Shown: in pieces, positions 11,877-22,079 of the stretch | How positions within the stretch are numbered: the stretch's first letter is position 1 | How the letters are laid out: the number at the start of each line of letters is the position of its first letter | DNA from: Cristatella mucedo | Lineage: Eukaryota; Bryozoa; Phylactolaemata; Cristatellidae | Length of the DNA: 64,000 nt | Direction: 5' to 3' | Assembly: GCA_009760855.2 (NCBI GenBank) | Contig: WPIO01000032.1 | Span: forward strand, 4,450,001 to 4,514,000 | Position numbers and translations under genes: made by a program | The notes under the pieces: generated by a model | Databases searched by the model: none | The model's input: only the letters and a program-made list of their open reading frames with translations | What the model was told of the DNA's origin: nothing

Positions 11877-11960
11877 AGCCCAAGCCCTGCAATCCCGTCT
11901 GCGAGATTTACTGTCCATTTGGAAATGTCATTGACAGTCATGGGTGCAAAACATGCAACT
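11877..11960 (+). CDS. Antistasin-like gene 1, exon 3 (module 2)
   Basis: The exon sits between a gaattgtag acceptor and a GTAAGT donor, 84 nt, phase 1-1. It encodes C-N-P-V-C-E-I-Y-C, then a P-F-G-N-V turn and a D-x-x-G-C-x-x-C ending, with spacing C-x3-C-x3-C-x10-C-x2-C. The sixth cysteine is not complete inside the exon. The exon ends with a lone T, and exon 4 starts with GT, so splicing gives TGT (Cys). That rebuilt codon is strong internal support for the join. P1 would be Glu, which is not a classic trypsin or elastase residue. The role is presumably a secreted protease inhibitor domain. Confidence 0.82.
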
Positions 11961-14337
11961 GTAAGTGTAGTTTCTATTTTTCTATTATTATAATTGCTCC
12001 TTTTCAGCCTGAATTGCACAGATACAATGTATTTGATTCAGATTATTGCAGTTAGAAAGTCAAAAACGAGTAAAAACTTAATAAACTATCTACATGCCAC
12101 ACACTGAACACAATGGATACAGGAACGTAGAATGTACTTGAATGAGAAATTTATAGGTCAGCTCAACAGTCTAGGACCTGCAGAGTAAACGCTTTGTCGC
12201 CAACAGTCTCTAAAGGTAGTTAATGGAAAAACTGATCTATCGTCCGTAGATTACCTTTAAGCAACCGCGAGGAGGCTCAAAAGGGTACAGCAGCTGGCTA
12301 TAAAATACATGAAGAAAGCCGCTCTTTAGCTTTGAGTGGGATACGGAAAACTCTCATTCGTGACACTCACTTACTCTTTGTAGTTTTTTTGAGGTAACGA
12401 CGGAGATAAATTTCATTAAATTGCTTCTGCACATCGGGACGCCCTAAAAAGGAGCTGCTGATCAGTAATTACTATCACCTTGCCTTCGAAGTCATATTAA
12501 TTGGGGCACAATATTCAAGCTGGACTTGGCAGCCATTATGTGAGATAGTGCCTGAAGCCTCAAAGGATTGTAAGGAACTTGTAAGGTTTTCACAAAACTA
12601 TTGGTTTCAAGACGTAGTACACTTGAGTAATATGCGAGCGTTTGTGCGGAGTATCATGCTCCACCGTGCATGAATGCATCAATTAATTAGCTTTAACTTA
12701 GATTGCTGCCAATCCAGATATAATTAATGAAGCTATTTTGCTTTTACAAAACAACATCATCTTCATTGAAAAAGCTGTCATATGTATGCAGAAGTTTACT
12801 CACTCATGAATTCAGTTATTGCTTTCATTTTATGTGTACCAGGGTTTTCAGTTAATCGCTAAAACAGTTTGTTACTATGGTATTATTTTTTTCATCGGTA
12901 GCTCTATAAGCGTCGAGTCTATGAATAGGTGATACTTACACCAAAATATATTAAAAAAATATATCTGTCCTTGTCAATGGTAAAATAAAATGTAGCCACT
13001 GTTACATCCTAATACCTTACTTGACAAGACTCAGTTCAATGTTGAATTTACAAAAAACTTGTATGGCCAATTTTTTTCGGATGTATGGAGGCTAATTTGT
13101 ACAGCTTACATTATAATTTAGTTGGCATTAAATGACGTTTGTAAAATTAATTGAAATACAATCACTGATTGTAATCACAACGGTACCACGAAGATGAGCT
13201 CACGGCTACAGCAACACTCGCAGATCGCTCAAAACGCGCGTTAGTGATAATCGAATGACATTCAAACTGTTTAACCACGAGTTCAATCTTAATTTCTCTT
13301 GATAACATTTCGTCAACTGTCATAGCAACACTTTGACTTCTGCGCTTCCAGCCTACAATGGCAGTGTATGGAACACAAGATACTCTGAGCTTTCTCCAAA
13401 CACTTTGTTCTCATAGATGAAAGCAATTCAGATGCAACGAAAAGTTGACTACTGTGAAAACAGAATAAGTAGCAAAAGTAGAACTAACCTCAAGAAAAGT
13501 ATGCACTAAGATTTCCTAGTCGCACCTTACTTGTGACATTTAGGATTCGCATGAAGCACTGGTAAATTGAACTCCACCTGTGATATAAAATTCCAACATT
13601 AGCTTATAGGAATTTATAAATACAGTTCATTTATAGAGCACTGTAAAATAACTTAATTATAGCATGCTGTGCTCCAGATCTTGAGCCCAAGACCTTGGTT
13701 GATACGTGCAAAAACCGTTACCACTGGATACAATCAAGGCAGCGTCTCCGACTGTAAAATGGCAATAAAGTATCAAAAATCAGAACACATCAGTTTAGGA
13801 CTCAACTGGCATGTGTCCACATGGAGTTTTTCATTAGGCGTATGATTTGCCATATGATCTATGGTCAAGGATTACTGTAAACCCCCATTTTATGCTGACG
13901 TGATGAGTTGGCTGTAAGACAGAATTCTTTCTACGAGGTTGAATGCCTGGTCTCAGCTGTTACCAAATCTAAATGAAATAGATGGAGCCCGCGAGCGACT
14001 AAGTTATAAGCAAAGAACGCTAATGCTACGTATCGTCGTAATAAGGCTTGCACTTAAGCAATAGCAGTTAGTTCGCGTTAAAAAAATAAGAATACACATT
14101 GCAATTACTATGAGCAATTTTGAAAGCAATCCACACTTACAGGCACTCTAGTCACTAAGACTGAAAAAGTTAAGCAAATATCCGTTCGCCGCAGTGTATG
14201 AAATAAAATGCTTCCTGTCAAAAAACTTTCTGTTGGCCCTAATTGGGATTAGCAAACAACTTTAGTAATAAATACTAAATGAATAATTGAAATCATATTT
14301 ATGAAGTACATGTAATAACAGCTCTTTTTTGTTGAAG
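11961..14337 (+). other. Gene 1 intron 3
   Basis: A 2.4-kb intron with GTAAGT and gttgaag borders. Apart from the degraded SINE at about 13640-13745 I found only AT-rich non-coding sequence, with no further cysteine module on either strand. Confidence 0.6.
13635..13745 (-). mobile_element. Degraded SINE (tRNA head, LINE-A-like tail)
   Basis: On the minus strand a D-arm-like ccagtggtaacgg is followed by a B-box-like gggctcaagatc. After it comes a decayed tail that lines up with the SINE tail at 4620-4677 (agcac...aacttaatt...). It is the same build as the copy at 4595-4755 but older, and lies in gene 1 intron 3. Confidence 0.5.
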
Positions 14338-14430
14338 GTCGGCACTTTTGTCCGAGTCTGCAGTGCAGGCCTTGCCCATTTGACAGCCTGAGCTTGAAGG
14401 ACAAGAATGGGTGCAACATATGCGCATGCA
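14338..14430 (+). CDS. Antistasin-like gene 1, exon 4 (module 3, variant spacing)
   Basis: The exon lies between a tgttgaag acceptor and a GTAAGT donor, 93 nt, phase 1-1. All six cysteines are present but the spacing differs from the other modules: C-x4-C-x2-C-x12-C-x2-C-x-C, with the ending K-N-G-C-N-I-C-A-C. The residue pair after Cys2 is Arg-Pro. An Arg at P1 would suit trypsin-like enzymes, but a following Pro is a poor P1' residue. Its 93-nt length and gttgaag acceptor match gene 2's exon at 28621-28713, so these two are probably the same ancestral exon. The first two bases (GT) complete the cysteine codon begun in exon 3. Confidence 0.8.
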
Positions 14431-14644
14431 GTAAGTGACGAAGAATAGGTAATTAATCAATTGGGAAATACGTTAACGGTGATGGAAATTCGAGAACAGT
14501 TACAGAACAGAATGAAAAAAGAAAAGGAAAACCAGTAGCGCATGGAGATAAAGATACTTTAAAGTAGCTCACCAGCCTGATTTACACAACGACAGACAGA
14601 TCTTGACAGCTACAACATTTGCTTGCACGAGCAATTAGGAATGG

Positions 14645-14725
14645 CCATGCTTCAGGACTCGAGCACATAACTAGGGGTGAAGATGCAGGTGCACCTTCAC
14701 CCCTAGGCTAAGACTCAGAGACTAC
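14645..14725 (-). repeat. tRNA-like fragment with a perfect 12-bp hairpin
   Basis: The arms ctaggggtgaag (14671-14682) and cttcacccctag (14695-14706) are perfect inverses around a 12-nt loop. On the minus strand a B-box-like gctcgagtcc follows. It may be a tRNA-derived SINE head in which the hairpin arose secondarily. No LINE-A tail is attached. It sits inside gene 1 intron 4. Confidence 0.45.
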
Positions 14726-15243
14726 ATCCACTACGAGGTTGAGATTAGCTCTTACAATACTGTACATTGTTCGTAGTGCTAAGATTAATCAGATTTACTA
14801 CCACAAACAATATTTACGGTCTCATGCTTGTTCTAGCAGCAGTCAAGTAAGCAAGTTTTGTTTGCTTAGGACTCTTAAAATAAGTAAAGTTATGTTAGTG
14901 TGCAGTGTGGTTACCAAGTGAGAGATAGAGAGTAAGTCTTAAACAAACTTTAGATACACACACGTTTAGAAATTGTTTTCTATTTCACAGGTAATCAATG
15001 TCATCATAATTGATAAGTTCTGGTTCTGATGCGCCTAGCCGTAAACCACCCATTAGTCATCTTTTACGTCGGTTGCTGAATTTTTCATTGCTCAGATTGG
15101 ATTATCTAATTCTTAGTTACATTTTTAGTCAAAGGACTGTGTTTTCTTCTGTTAGAAATTTAAATTTTGCAGCACTACTATTTAAAATTAATGTGACTAA
15201 TGTGTGTATGCGATGGTTTCTATTTGTATTTTCCATATTACAG

Positions 15244-15330
15244 AGCGTCCTAAATGTGGTCCGGTATGTGCCATTTACTGCGAAAACGGAAACGTTCTGG
15301 ATTCAAGAGGTTGTCCGACATGTGCATGCA
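15244..15330 (+). CDS. Antistasin-like gene 1, exon 5 (module 4)
   Basis: The exon follows a ttccatattacag acceptor and ends TGC-A before GTAAGC; 87 nt, phase 1-1. It encodes a full module C-G-P-V-C-A-I-Y-C, then E-N-G-N-V-L-D, then G-C-P-T-C-A-C, with spacing C-x3-C-x3-C-x10-C-x2-C-x-C. P1 is Ala, a residue that favours elastase-like targets. The join from exon 4 gives AAG (Lys). No later module or stop-containing exon was found before LINE B begins at about 15.87 kb, so the 3' end of gene 1 is missing from this annotation. It may be a short terminal exon I cannot recognise, or it may be lost. Confidence 0.85.
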
Positions 15331-15870
15331 GTAAGCATTTCTTCAGAAATATTGCTGAGCAGTGCCATTTCAAAATTATTTTACTGTCAATCCGGCAAAG
15401 CTTGCTTTCATGCATTTTAAGCAAAAACAATTTAAAACAATAACCAGCTCTAACTTTAGCAAGCGGATTAGAATGAGTACTATCCGTACCTGTTAAAGGA
15501 ATAGATGAATTCAAAATATACCCCAATAAAATAATCAAGTATTGATCTGCATGAGTTAGTGCTCTTGCTGAGATTTAAATTTTAAAGCATAGAATCTTAG
15601 GTCTATGTTAATTTTGTAACTAATCAAAATTCAAGTCAATAAATGACGGCAATAAAGGATATTTTTACTGAATGCCCTTCTGGATTTGTTTTTGTCAATT
15701 AATTTTAGTACTAGCACTACAACAATGTGAACAAATTGATTTTAAATTTAAAGCATAATAAATAGGCTGAGCGTGTCTTTCTTTAGCTGATCTAAGTACA
15801 ATGAATCAGTTTCAGATGAAACCACATTTTCTTTATTTTAATTTTGTTCTTTGCTGTGCATGCTCTCAGA
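15331..15870. other. Sequence after the last recognised gene 1 exon
   Basis: AT-rich non-coding sequence. Open frames at 15275-15538 (-) and 15801-15989 (+) show no motif. It could hold gene 1's 3' untranslated region if the terminal exon is short, but I saw no cysteine module and no clear polyadenylation context. Confidence 0.35.
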
Positions 15871-15871
15871 G

Positions 15872-18125
15872 TTGTGAATTCCTCCCGGCGGCGCTAAAGA
15901 GCGGCCTCGGGCGACTCCTAGCGTGGTGTGAACCTTTACTTGATTTCTCCGTAATACCTTCGGGTCTTCCGATACTATCTTCGCTGTGACTATTTATGAG
16001 CTGTCCTCGGATATGCTACACAAAACAGGACCTGCTTAGCATAAGATGCGATGTCGCCATTAGTCGATACCTACCGGCTGGCATTCTCTGGCGGGTCAGT
16101 GAGAACCTACCTGCATCCTGCGTTCGCCCCATCAACAGCTCGGCTATCAAACCTACGACTCGTAAGTTTAAAGCGCTAAATAGTACTTGTTGCGGTAGTA
16201 GCCCACCCGCCGTAGCCCAGCACGTTGTGAATCGTCGTCCGACGGCCGTTACCAAGGTCCAATTCAAATTCGAAGAGCCAGCGTCCGCCGGGCCGGACGC
16301 AAACGGTAGAGAATACGAGCCACTTCATCACCGTCGCCCAGTTGTTGGACAGCCTCTTAAATTTCGCCTACTAGATGTCCGCTCGCTAAAAAACAAGGGG
16401 TTACTTATCCGCGATCAGGTGGTCCAGGAGAAGCTAGATGTATTTCTGCTTACCGAAACCTGGATGACGCCTTGTTCCAGCAGCTGTATTTCCGCGACCG
16501 CCCCACCCGGGTTCTCATTCTATCAGTCCATGTGCTCTGACAAAGTTGGTGGCGGGGTTGCAATTGTTGTTTGCGAATCGTTTGGCTATAAAATGTGCAG
16601 TTTCTCGCATGGGTCAATGTTTGAATCGGTTGCTATCAGGTCTTCATAAAAGACAATGCCTCTCACCGTTGCGATATACCGACCTTCTGGCTGTCTAAAC
16701 TTGTTTATAGAGGAGTTTTCAGAGTTTCTCGCTAAAATATTTGTGTGTGACAGGCCGTTACTGATTGTAGGAGACTTCAATATTCACGTTGAAAACCCTA
16801 GCCACAGCCAGGTCCGCTCATTTCTTGACTGTCTGGAGAATCTTGGTTTGGCCGAACACGTTAATCATAGCACCCACGTCGGTGGCCACATTCTAGATCT
16901 CGTAATCACTAAGGATGTCCTGCCCACTGACTTTGTGGTGTGCCCACTGACCCTCTCAGATCATTGTTCGGTCTCGTTTACTGTTCCTGCTCCCTCGTAC
17001 GTGCAGGGCAATGTCGAATTTGCCAAACGACGTAACTTACAAAGCATTGACATGGACAAGTTTTTGAAATCTGTTTGTGATACAGGCCTTCTTGATCTAC
17101 ATTCAGACTCGACAGGCAGCCTCGATACCCTCACTGATGCGATGAACATGACACTCAGGAGTGCTCTTGACAAGCTTGCTCCCGTTCGCACTATCCGTGT
17201 TCAAAGTCCTAGAGATTCCTTTCAAGGTACAAAAAACTCCTTAAGATGCGCCGTGTTAAAAACGTCGTTTCAAGAAATCGGGGTCTGAGGCAGACCTAGT
17301 CAATTTTAAAGACCTCCAAGGAGTCGTGTTCGACAGCTGCCTCATTTTCAAAAGCTTCATTCAGAAGACTGTCTCTACAGCTAGCCATCACATCCAATCC
17401 CTATCCAACATTAGAAGCTGTCTCCCAAAGTGGCTTGTAAAAAATTTAACTAGCTCTTTAGTTCTGTCTCGGCTTGATTATTGTAATTCCCTTTTGGCTG
17501 GGCTACCAAAGAAAGCTATTATGCCACTACAGCGGACCATGAATATGGCTGCAAGGCTGGTCTTCAAGTCCCAGCGGTTTGAGCACGTGTCACCTCTGCT
17601 GAAAGAGCTAGGATCGTTGCCGGTTGAGCAACGGATACAGAGCAAAGTTCTTACGCTGACCCACAAGGCCCGCCATGGCTTGACTTCTCCATACCTAGCT
17701 GAACGGATGCACCAGTTTCAGCCTCCTTGTACCCTCAGGTCCTGTATGGACAATAAACTAGCTGTTCTATTCCTCAGCTTAAAGACCGTTGGCGACAGAA
17801 GCTTTAGCTCTGCAGGTCCTGTACTGTGGAACTCGCTTCCACAATGATTAGGCAACGACAACTACTCTCCTACTGCCGACTATGGCACATCTTTTTCAGC
17901 GGTCCTGAACTGCTACTTCTATGCTACTCACTACCTCAACTGCTCTCCTAACTCTGCTATGCTTCTCACTTTCTCTTTGTTGCGTGAGACGAAGTCTGTT
18001 GGCTACCGAATGCGTACCGAAAGCCACTTAGGCTGTGAGTGCGCTATACAAAACTCTCCTGCGTAACGCCCACATGGTCTTTATGACTTTGTGGAGTTCC
18101 TGACGGAGATACATTACATTTCATG
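15872..18125 (+). mobile_element. LINE family B (CR1-like), internally deleted copy
   Basis: GC-richer than its surroundings. From 15996 it encodes a pre-endonuclease region and then an apurinic-type endonuclease, with motifs L-D-V-R-S-L-x-N-K near 16370, T-E-T-W near 16455, Y-R-P near 16678, G-D-F-N near 16770 and S-D-H near 16960. One in-frame stop at about 16647 interrupts it. At about 17290-17320 the frame jumps to the C-terminal part of the reverse transcriptase ORF (S-R-L-D-Y-C-N-S-L, L-P-V-E-Q-R-I). The polymerase core with its Y-A-D-D motif is therefore absent. The 3' end carries a ggagatacattaca-type tail. It is dead, and distinct in sequence from family A. Confidence 0.85.
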
Positions 18126-18254
18126 GAATCTTAAAAGTATCCTGCAAAAGACGGTCTTCTGAAACCAAGAAATGATTTATGCTGTCATGGAAAAATAATA
18201 GGGTCTTAGTTGAGACGATCCTAGTAATATTATAATATTAATGCGTTGGTATAG

Positions 18255-18845
18255 CACTCTTATAGAACTGAATTTTTTCAAGGCACTTTAAAGATACCGT
18301 GAAGAAAGCATTACCTAGCAATTAGTGGTGACACGTGCAAGCAGCAGGCACAGTGTGAGCAGGTGTGTGCACATGAAGGACGAGTCACATAGAAACAGTA
18401 AATGCTGTAATAAACAGGTGCGTTTTAAGTTTTTTTAAAAATTTCGTCATGCCTTGGGACTTTGAGACGTGCGTCGGTAGTGAGTTCTAGGCTTTGGGAG
18501 CATAGGATCTAAAGGCACGATCTCCAACGGTTTCGAGGTTCGTGTAGATTACGGCGAAACGATTCGAATCAGCACAGCGGGTCGTACAATTCTTCATCTG
18601 GTCTGGGAGCAGTTATGATAGATAAGGTGGAGCCAGAGAATGAAGGGACAATAAAGTAAGCACAATAACCCTTAATTAGACGCACTGCTTGATTGCAAGC
18701 CAGTGCAGGTTGGCGAGAAGCAGTATGATGTGGCAACTGCGACGCTCACGACAGACAAGCCTAGCTACAGAGTCTTGCACCAAATTTAAGCACCTGATTG
18801 CAAACACCTGTAGACCAGCAAGCAATCTCCTTAAACTAAGTTTAC
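18255..18845 (-). mobile_element. LINE family A, 3' fragment
   Basis: On the minus strand it aligns with the C-terminal RT region and 3' UTR of the copy at 44735-47292, including the 'ctaggctttgggagcata' and 'ggcgagaagcag' blocks and a decayed tail near 18265-18300. No open frame spans it. It is clearly older than the 44.7-kb copy. It is 5'-truncated, as most CR1-like copies are. Confidence 0.75.
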
Positions 18846-20380
18846 TCTGGCCGCCCCAGACACTGGTATGTATGCATAGTTTTGGGACGGTTTATTTCTC
18901 TTACATTCATGTTGTTTAGCATTATATAGTTAAATATTCTGTTTCTTGTTGCAAATAACAAGTTAGGTAATCGTGATTTTGGTTCATTTTTATCATTGCC
19001 GTTGGAATTTATCTGCAAGCTCCTTTTAAGGTTGAGCCCTGTCAGGCTTTTTTATTTTTTAATGATAGCTCTTATGTAGATTATATTTCAAATAATGCAC
19101 CACGAGTATAAATTAACCAGGCGTAATATTCCCGCGACTGTTTACTTAAAATACCTATCTTTATCTATTCTCAATAAAGAGCTCAATTACAATTATTTTC
19201 ATCCTTAGACCTAATGGTAAAGTACGACTTTGGCTAGATTTTAAATTCAAAGTAACGTAATCTTATTGCATGAGCTGACGATTCATGCCGATCATGACTT
19301 GACTGCCTGATATCAATAACGCCATATCAATATTTGCATAGAATTTATACGTGCGTCTTATTTTGTTTAGAGAAAGCAAGTCAGTGATAAGGATCTTTGA
19401 AACTACGTAAGACATGCCACCAATCACCGAGTTGGTACAGTATGTTCAGATGAGAAACCAAAGGAAAGCTACCGATTTCAATTGATTTGATTTATAAAGT
19501 GAAAGGTTTCGGAAAAAATAAAAATATGTTGATAAAACATATCTTACTTGATTTTCTGATGAGCAGAATGCGTGAATGGAGAAATTAATATTCCTTAATA
19601 AACGGCCATTAAATTTTAAGTTTCTTCAGTTTATAATTGACCTATCTATTTGAGGAACATTTAAATGTTCAGCTCCACAAACTAAAGAACTTGGCATCAC
19701 GCGAATACTGTGAAAAACTAATTCAACTAAAAGTATGATATGAGATAGTATACGTAGCTATCACCATAGCTCCCGGTATTTGACAAGACTTCCTTAGAGC
19801 AATTGCTATGGAAGGAGGCTATGAATTTTCCTGAAAAACACCGACAAAATTCTTGCGAAGAATATCTTTCAGAGCTATGCAAGAGAGAACTCAAGTGAAA
19901 GTGCTCAAACTCTTTTCGGTTCCAAATCCGTCCAGGGGCTTTTCTAAAATCAATCAATGTGCAGTAAGCATTTTCTCTGGAAAAATGTTACAGACGAAGT
20001 GAAATGGCTTCTGCATCAGCCAGATCTAGGCTGCCATCTTAGTGCTCGTAACAGTGATATTTCAAGCTGATCCTTCAAATTACCGGAAATGCGCCAATTC
20101 GTGAAATCACGGCTAGCGATTTTTATGTGCACTACCAATACACGCAGGTATGCCGACAGCAGCGAAATACGAGATACGTGATGAGTACACATATCTTACG
20201 GTAAAAAGTCGCACATTTAAAGCTCAGAGAAGCCTATTCTGCAGCGATTGAGATTTACAGGCACCCACAACTAACTACGGTGTACAATTTTCACTCGCAA
20301 GGTGCCCAAATCTCGCCTTTCAAGGGCAAACACGAGGTCTGTAGCTCCATTTCTGTCCGATCCAAAGCCTCAAATAATTA
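18846..20380. other. Unassigned AT-rich stretch
   Basis: I found no exon, repeat terminus or promoter box. A GTAAG motif preceded by TGCA at about 19965 was tested as a module end and failed: a stop lies just upstream in frame and the cysteines are missing. Confidence 0.35.
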
Positions 20381-20439
20381 AATAACCAATTGCTTTTGCT
20401 CCTATGCCAACTAACCAGCTATTATCATAAATAGGTTCC

Positions 20440-20830
20440 TAGCCATTACCATTCAGATGCTACGAATAATAAATATCCAAATAACCCTAATCTGGCTGAA
20501 TTAGCACGCCGCAATTTAAAAAACCAAGCAGAAATTATGAGCCATGAGACGGACGCAATTTATGCGCAGGCGAAATGCATGCAAGACCTACGCATACTCC
20601 AAGCGTAATCTGACTGAGCTTTACCGGCAGTAAAAAGACCCGGACTACATCGATGCTGCTTCAGCCCTTGCCAGACCGACTAATTGTACAACTACCACTA
20701 GTGGCTCAAACTTCTATGCACATACTTTCCAACTATTTTCCATTTACTCGGTCGGCTCATTTAACTCTCCTATTGTTCCTACCGACTTCACAGTTGACAT
20801 GAACCGTGCAGGCATAGCATTACACACTTA
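20440..20830 (+). pseudogene. Degraded coding remnant, family unknown
   Basis: Two adjoining frames read like protein rather than random sequence. An Asn-rich start leads to A-E-L-A-R-R-N-L, followed after a frameshift by P-D-Y-I-D-A-A-S-A-L. Stops and at least one shift break them. Codon use and composition suggest an old mobile-element or gene fragment. I do not recognise the family. Unlike the overlapping antisense frames nearby, the reading continues for over 300 bases once the shift is allowed. Confidence 0.3.
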
Positions 20831-21330
20831 GAGGAAAACATATTTGTTGCTAGCCTCATTCGCAATAAAATATCACTACCAGTTTCAAAATTCAGCAGGC
20901 TATGTTTGGGAGTACCATGGCTTTTAATCTTTTGAAATTTATACAACTTGTGAATAAATCCTCGCAATAAATATCGTACTTTAAAAAAGTAAATAGTACC
21001 ATCGTTGTGACGTCTTTGTAGATACTTCAAAAACGTTGTATAGTAAGCCTGACCGCATGGTTATTTGCAGACGCACAGCTAGCATGCATTCAATGGTTAG
21101 CGTTAAAATGCACAGACGCTCAAAGAAAACATTACACGGATCAGTAATTACTTTGAGAAACAATTGTTTAGCTCTTTTAAAATTGCATAAAGTAAGAGGA
21201 ATGTAGTTTGCCAGTCGGGAGTCAGTCCCATTCTTAAGGAGCATACAAAGTAAAGACACTACCCGCAAGGAATCTGAGCTTGGTTGGAGACATTACTGAA
21301 TTATTTGAGTTAAAAAAAGAGTACGATAAA
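20831..21330. other. Unassigned stretch
   Basis: Minus-strand open frames at 20788-21030 and 20981-21268 overlap without a recognisable motif. I can support no feature here. Confidence 0.3.
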
Positions 21331-21334
21331 TTAC

Positions 21335-22075
21335 CAAGGCTGGTTGGTAATTAGTACATATAGGTAGGCTGGAGCCAAAGGATAAAGGGAGCTAAAGGCG
21401 AGTGATACAATCTTGCTGTCGATGCATGCTTTCTTGGGAAAGACTGCAGGCTGGCGTACTGTAAAGTGGTTGATGTGGCAACTGAAACGCTTATAGCTGA
21501 CAAAGTAACTCCAGATTTCTACACCAAATGTAAGCGCCTGACCACACTTTATTGCACAGAAGAGAAGACAGGCAAACAGTGGGTTATATAAGCTTGCTAT
21601 AACAAATGCATGGATCAACGTGGATGCAGTATCATTGTCTGGACAGACCCATTTCCTGGCATGCACGAAACTGAAAGCAGGCAGACTTGACTGAGGAGCT
21701 GATGTAGTCGTCTAGTGAGAGTTTACTTTGGGAGAGGACATCTGCTGTATATTTCGTGAATTTTCTACTGGAGCTCTGCTAGCAGAGCTTATTTGGTAGG
21801 TTAGATTTATTCGTTTCTGAGCGTAGTAGATTTGCACATGAGTCTAATTGGAAATACTGTTTTTTAACTTGAGAAAGGTTGGTGCCATCTAAGTGTTTAA
21901 TTCTGAAATAAATAATGCGTTAGGAATCAAAGCATAGGTACTGCTGTGTGCCATCAACATGGAAGTGGAAAACAGGTTGTTCTTTCCTGGGACACTAGTA
22001 AGAGAGAAAAATTGAATCACGAAGAAAAGCAGATCAATTGTGGATACAAGCCAAGTGTAACCCATTCGCAATAGA
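21335..22075 (-). mobile_element. LINE family A, degraded RT fragment
   Basis: The minus strand matches LINE-A in the C-terminal RT region: 'taggctggagccaaag', 'atgtggcaactg' and 'gctgatgtagtcgtct' blocks line up in the same order as in 45.2-45.8 kb. Divergence is high and the 3' tail is missing. The open frame at 21331-21666 (-) is part of it but is no longer a continuous RT frame. Confidence 0.65.
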
Positions 22076-22079
22076 TCGG

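Noticed and set aside
19900-19970. TGCA-GTAAG ending that looked like another antistasin module exon
   Set aside because: The frame has a stop a few codons upstream and none of the expected cysteines.
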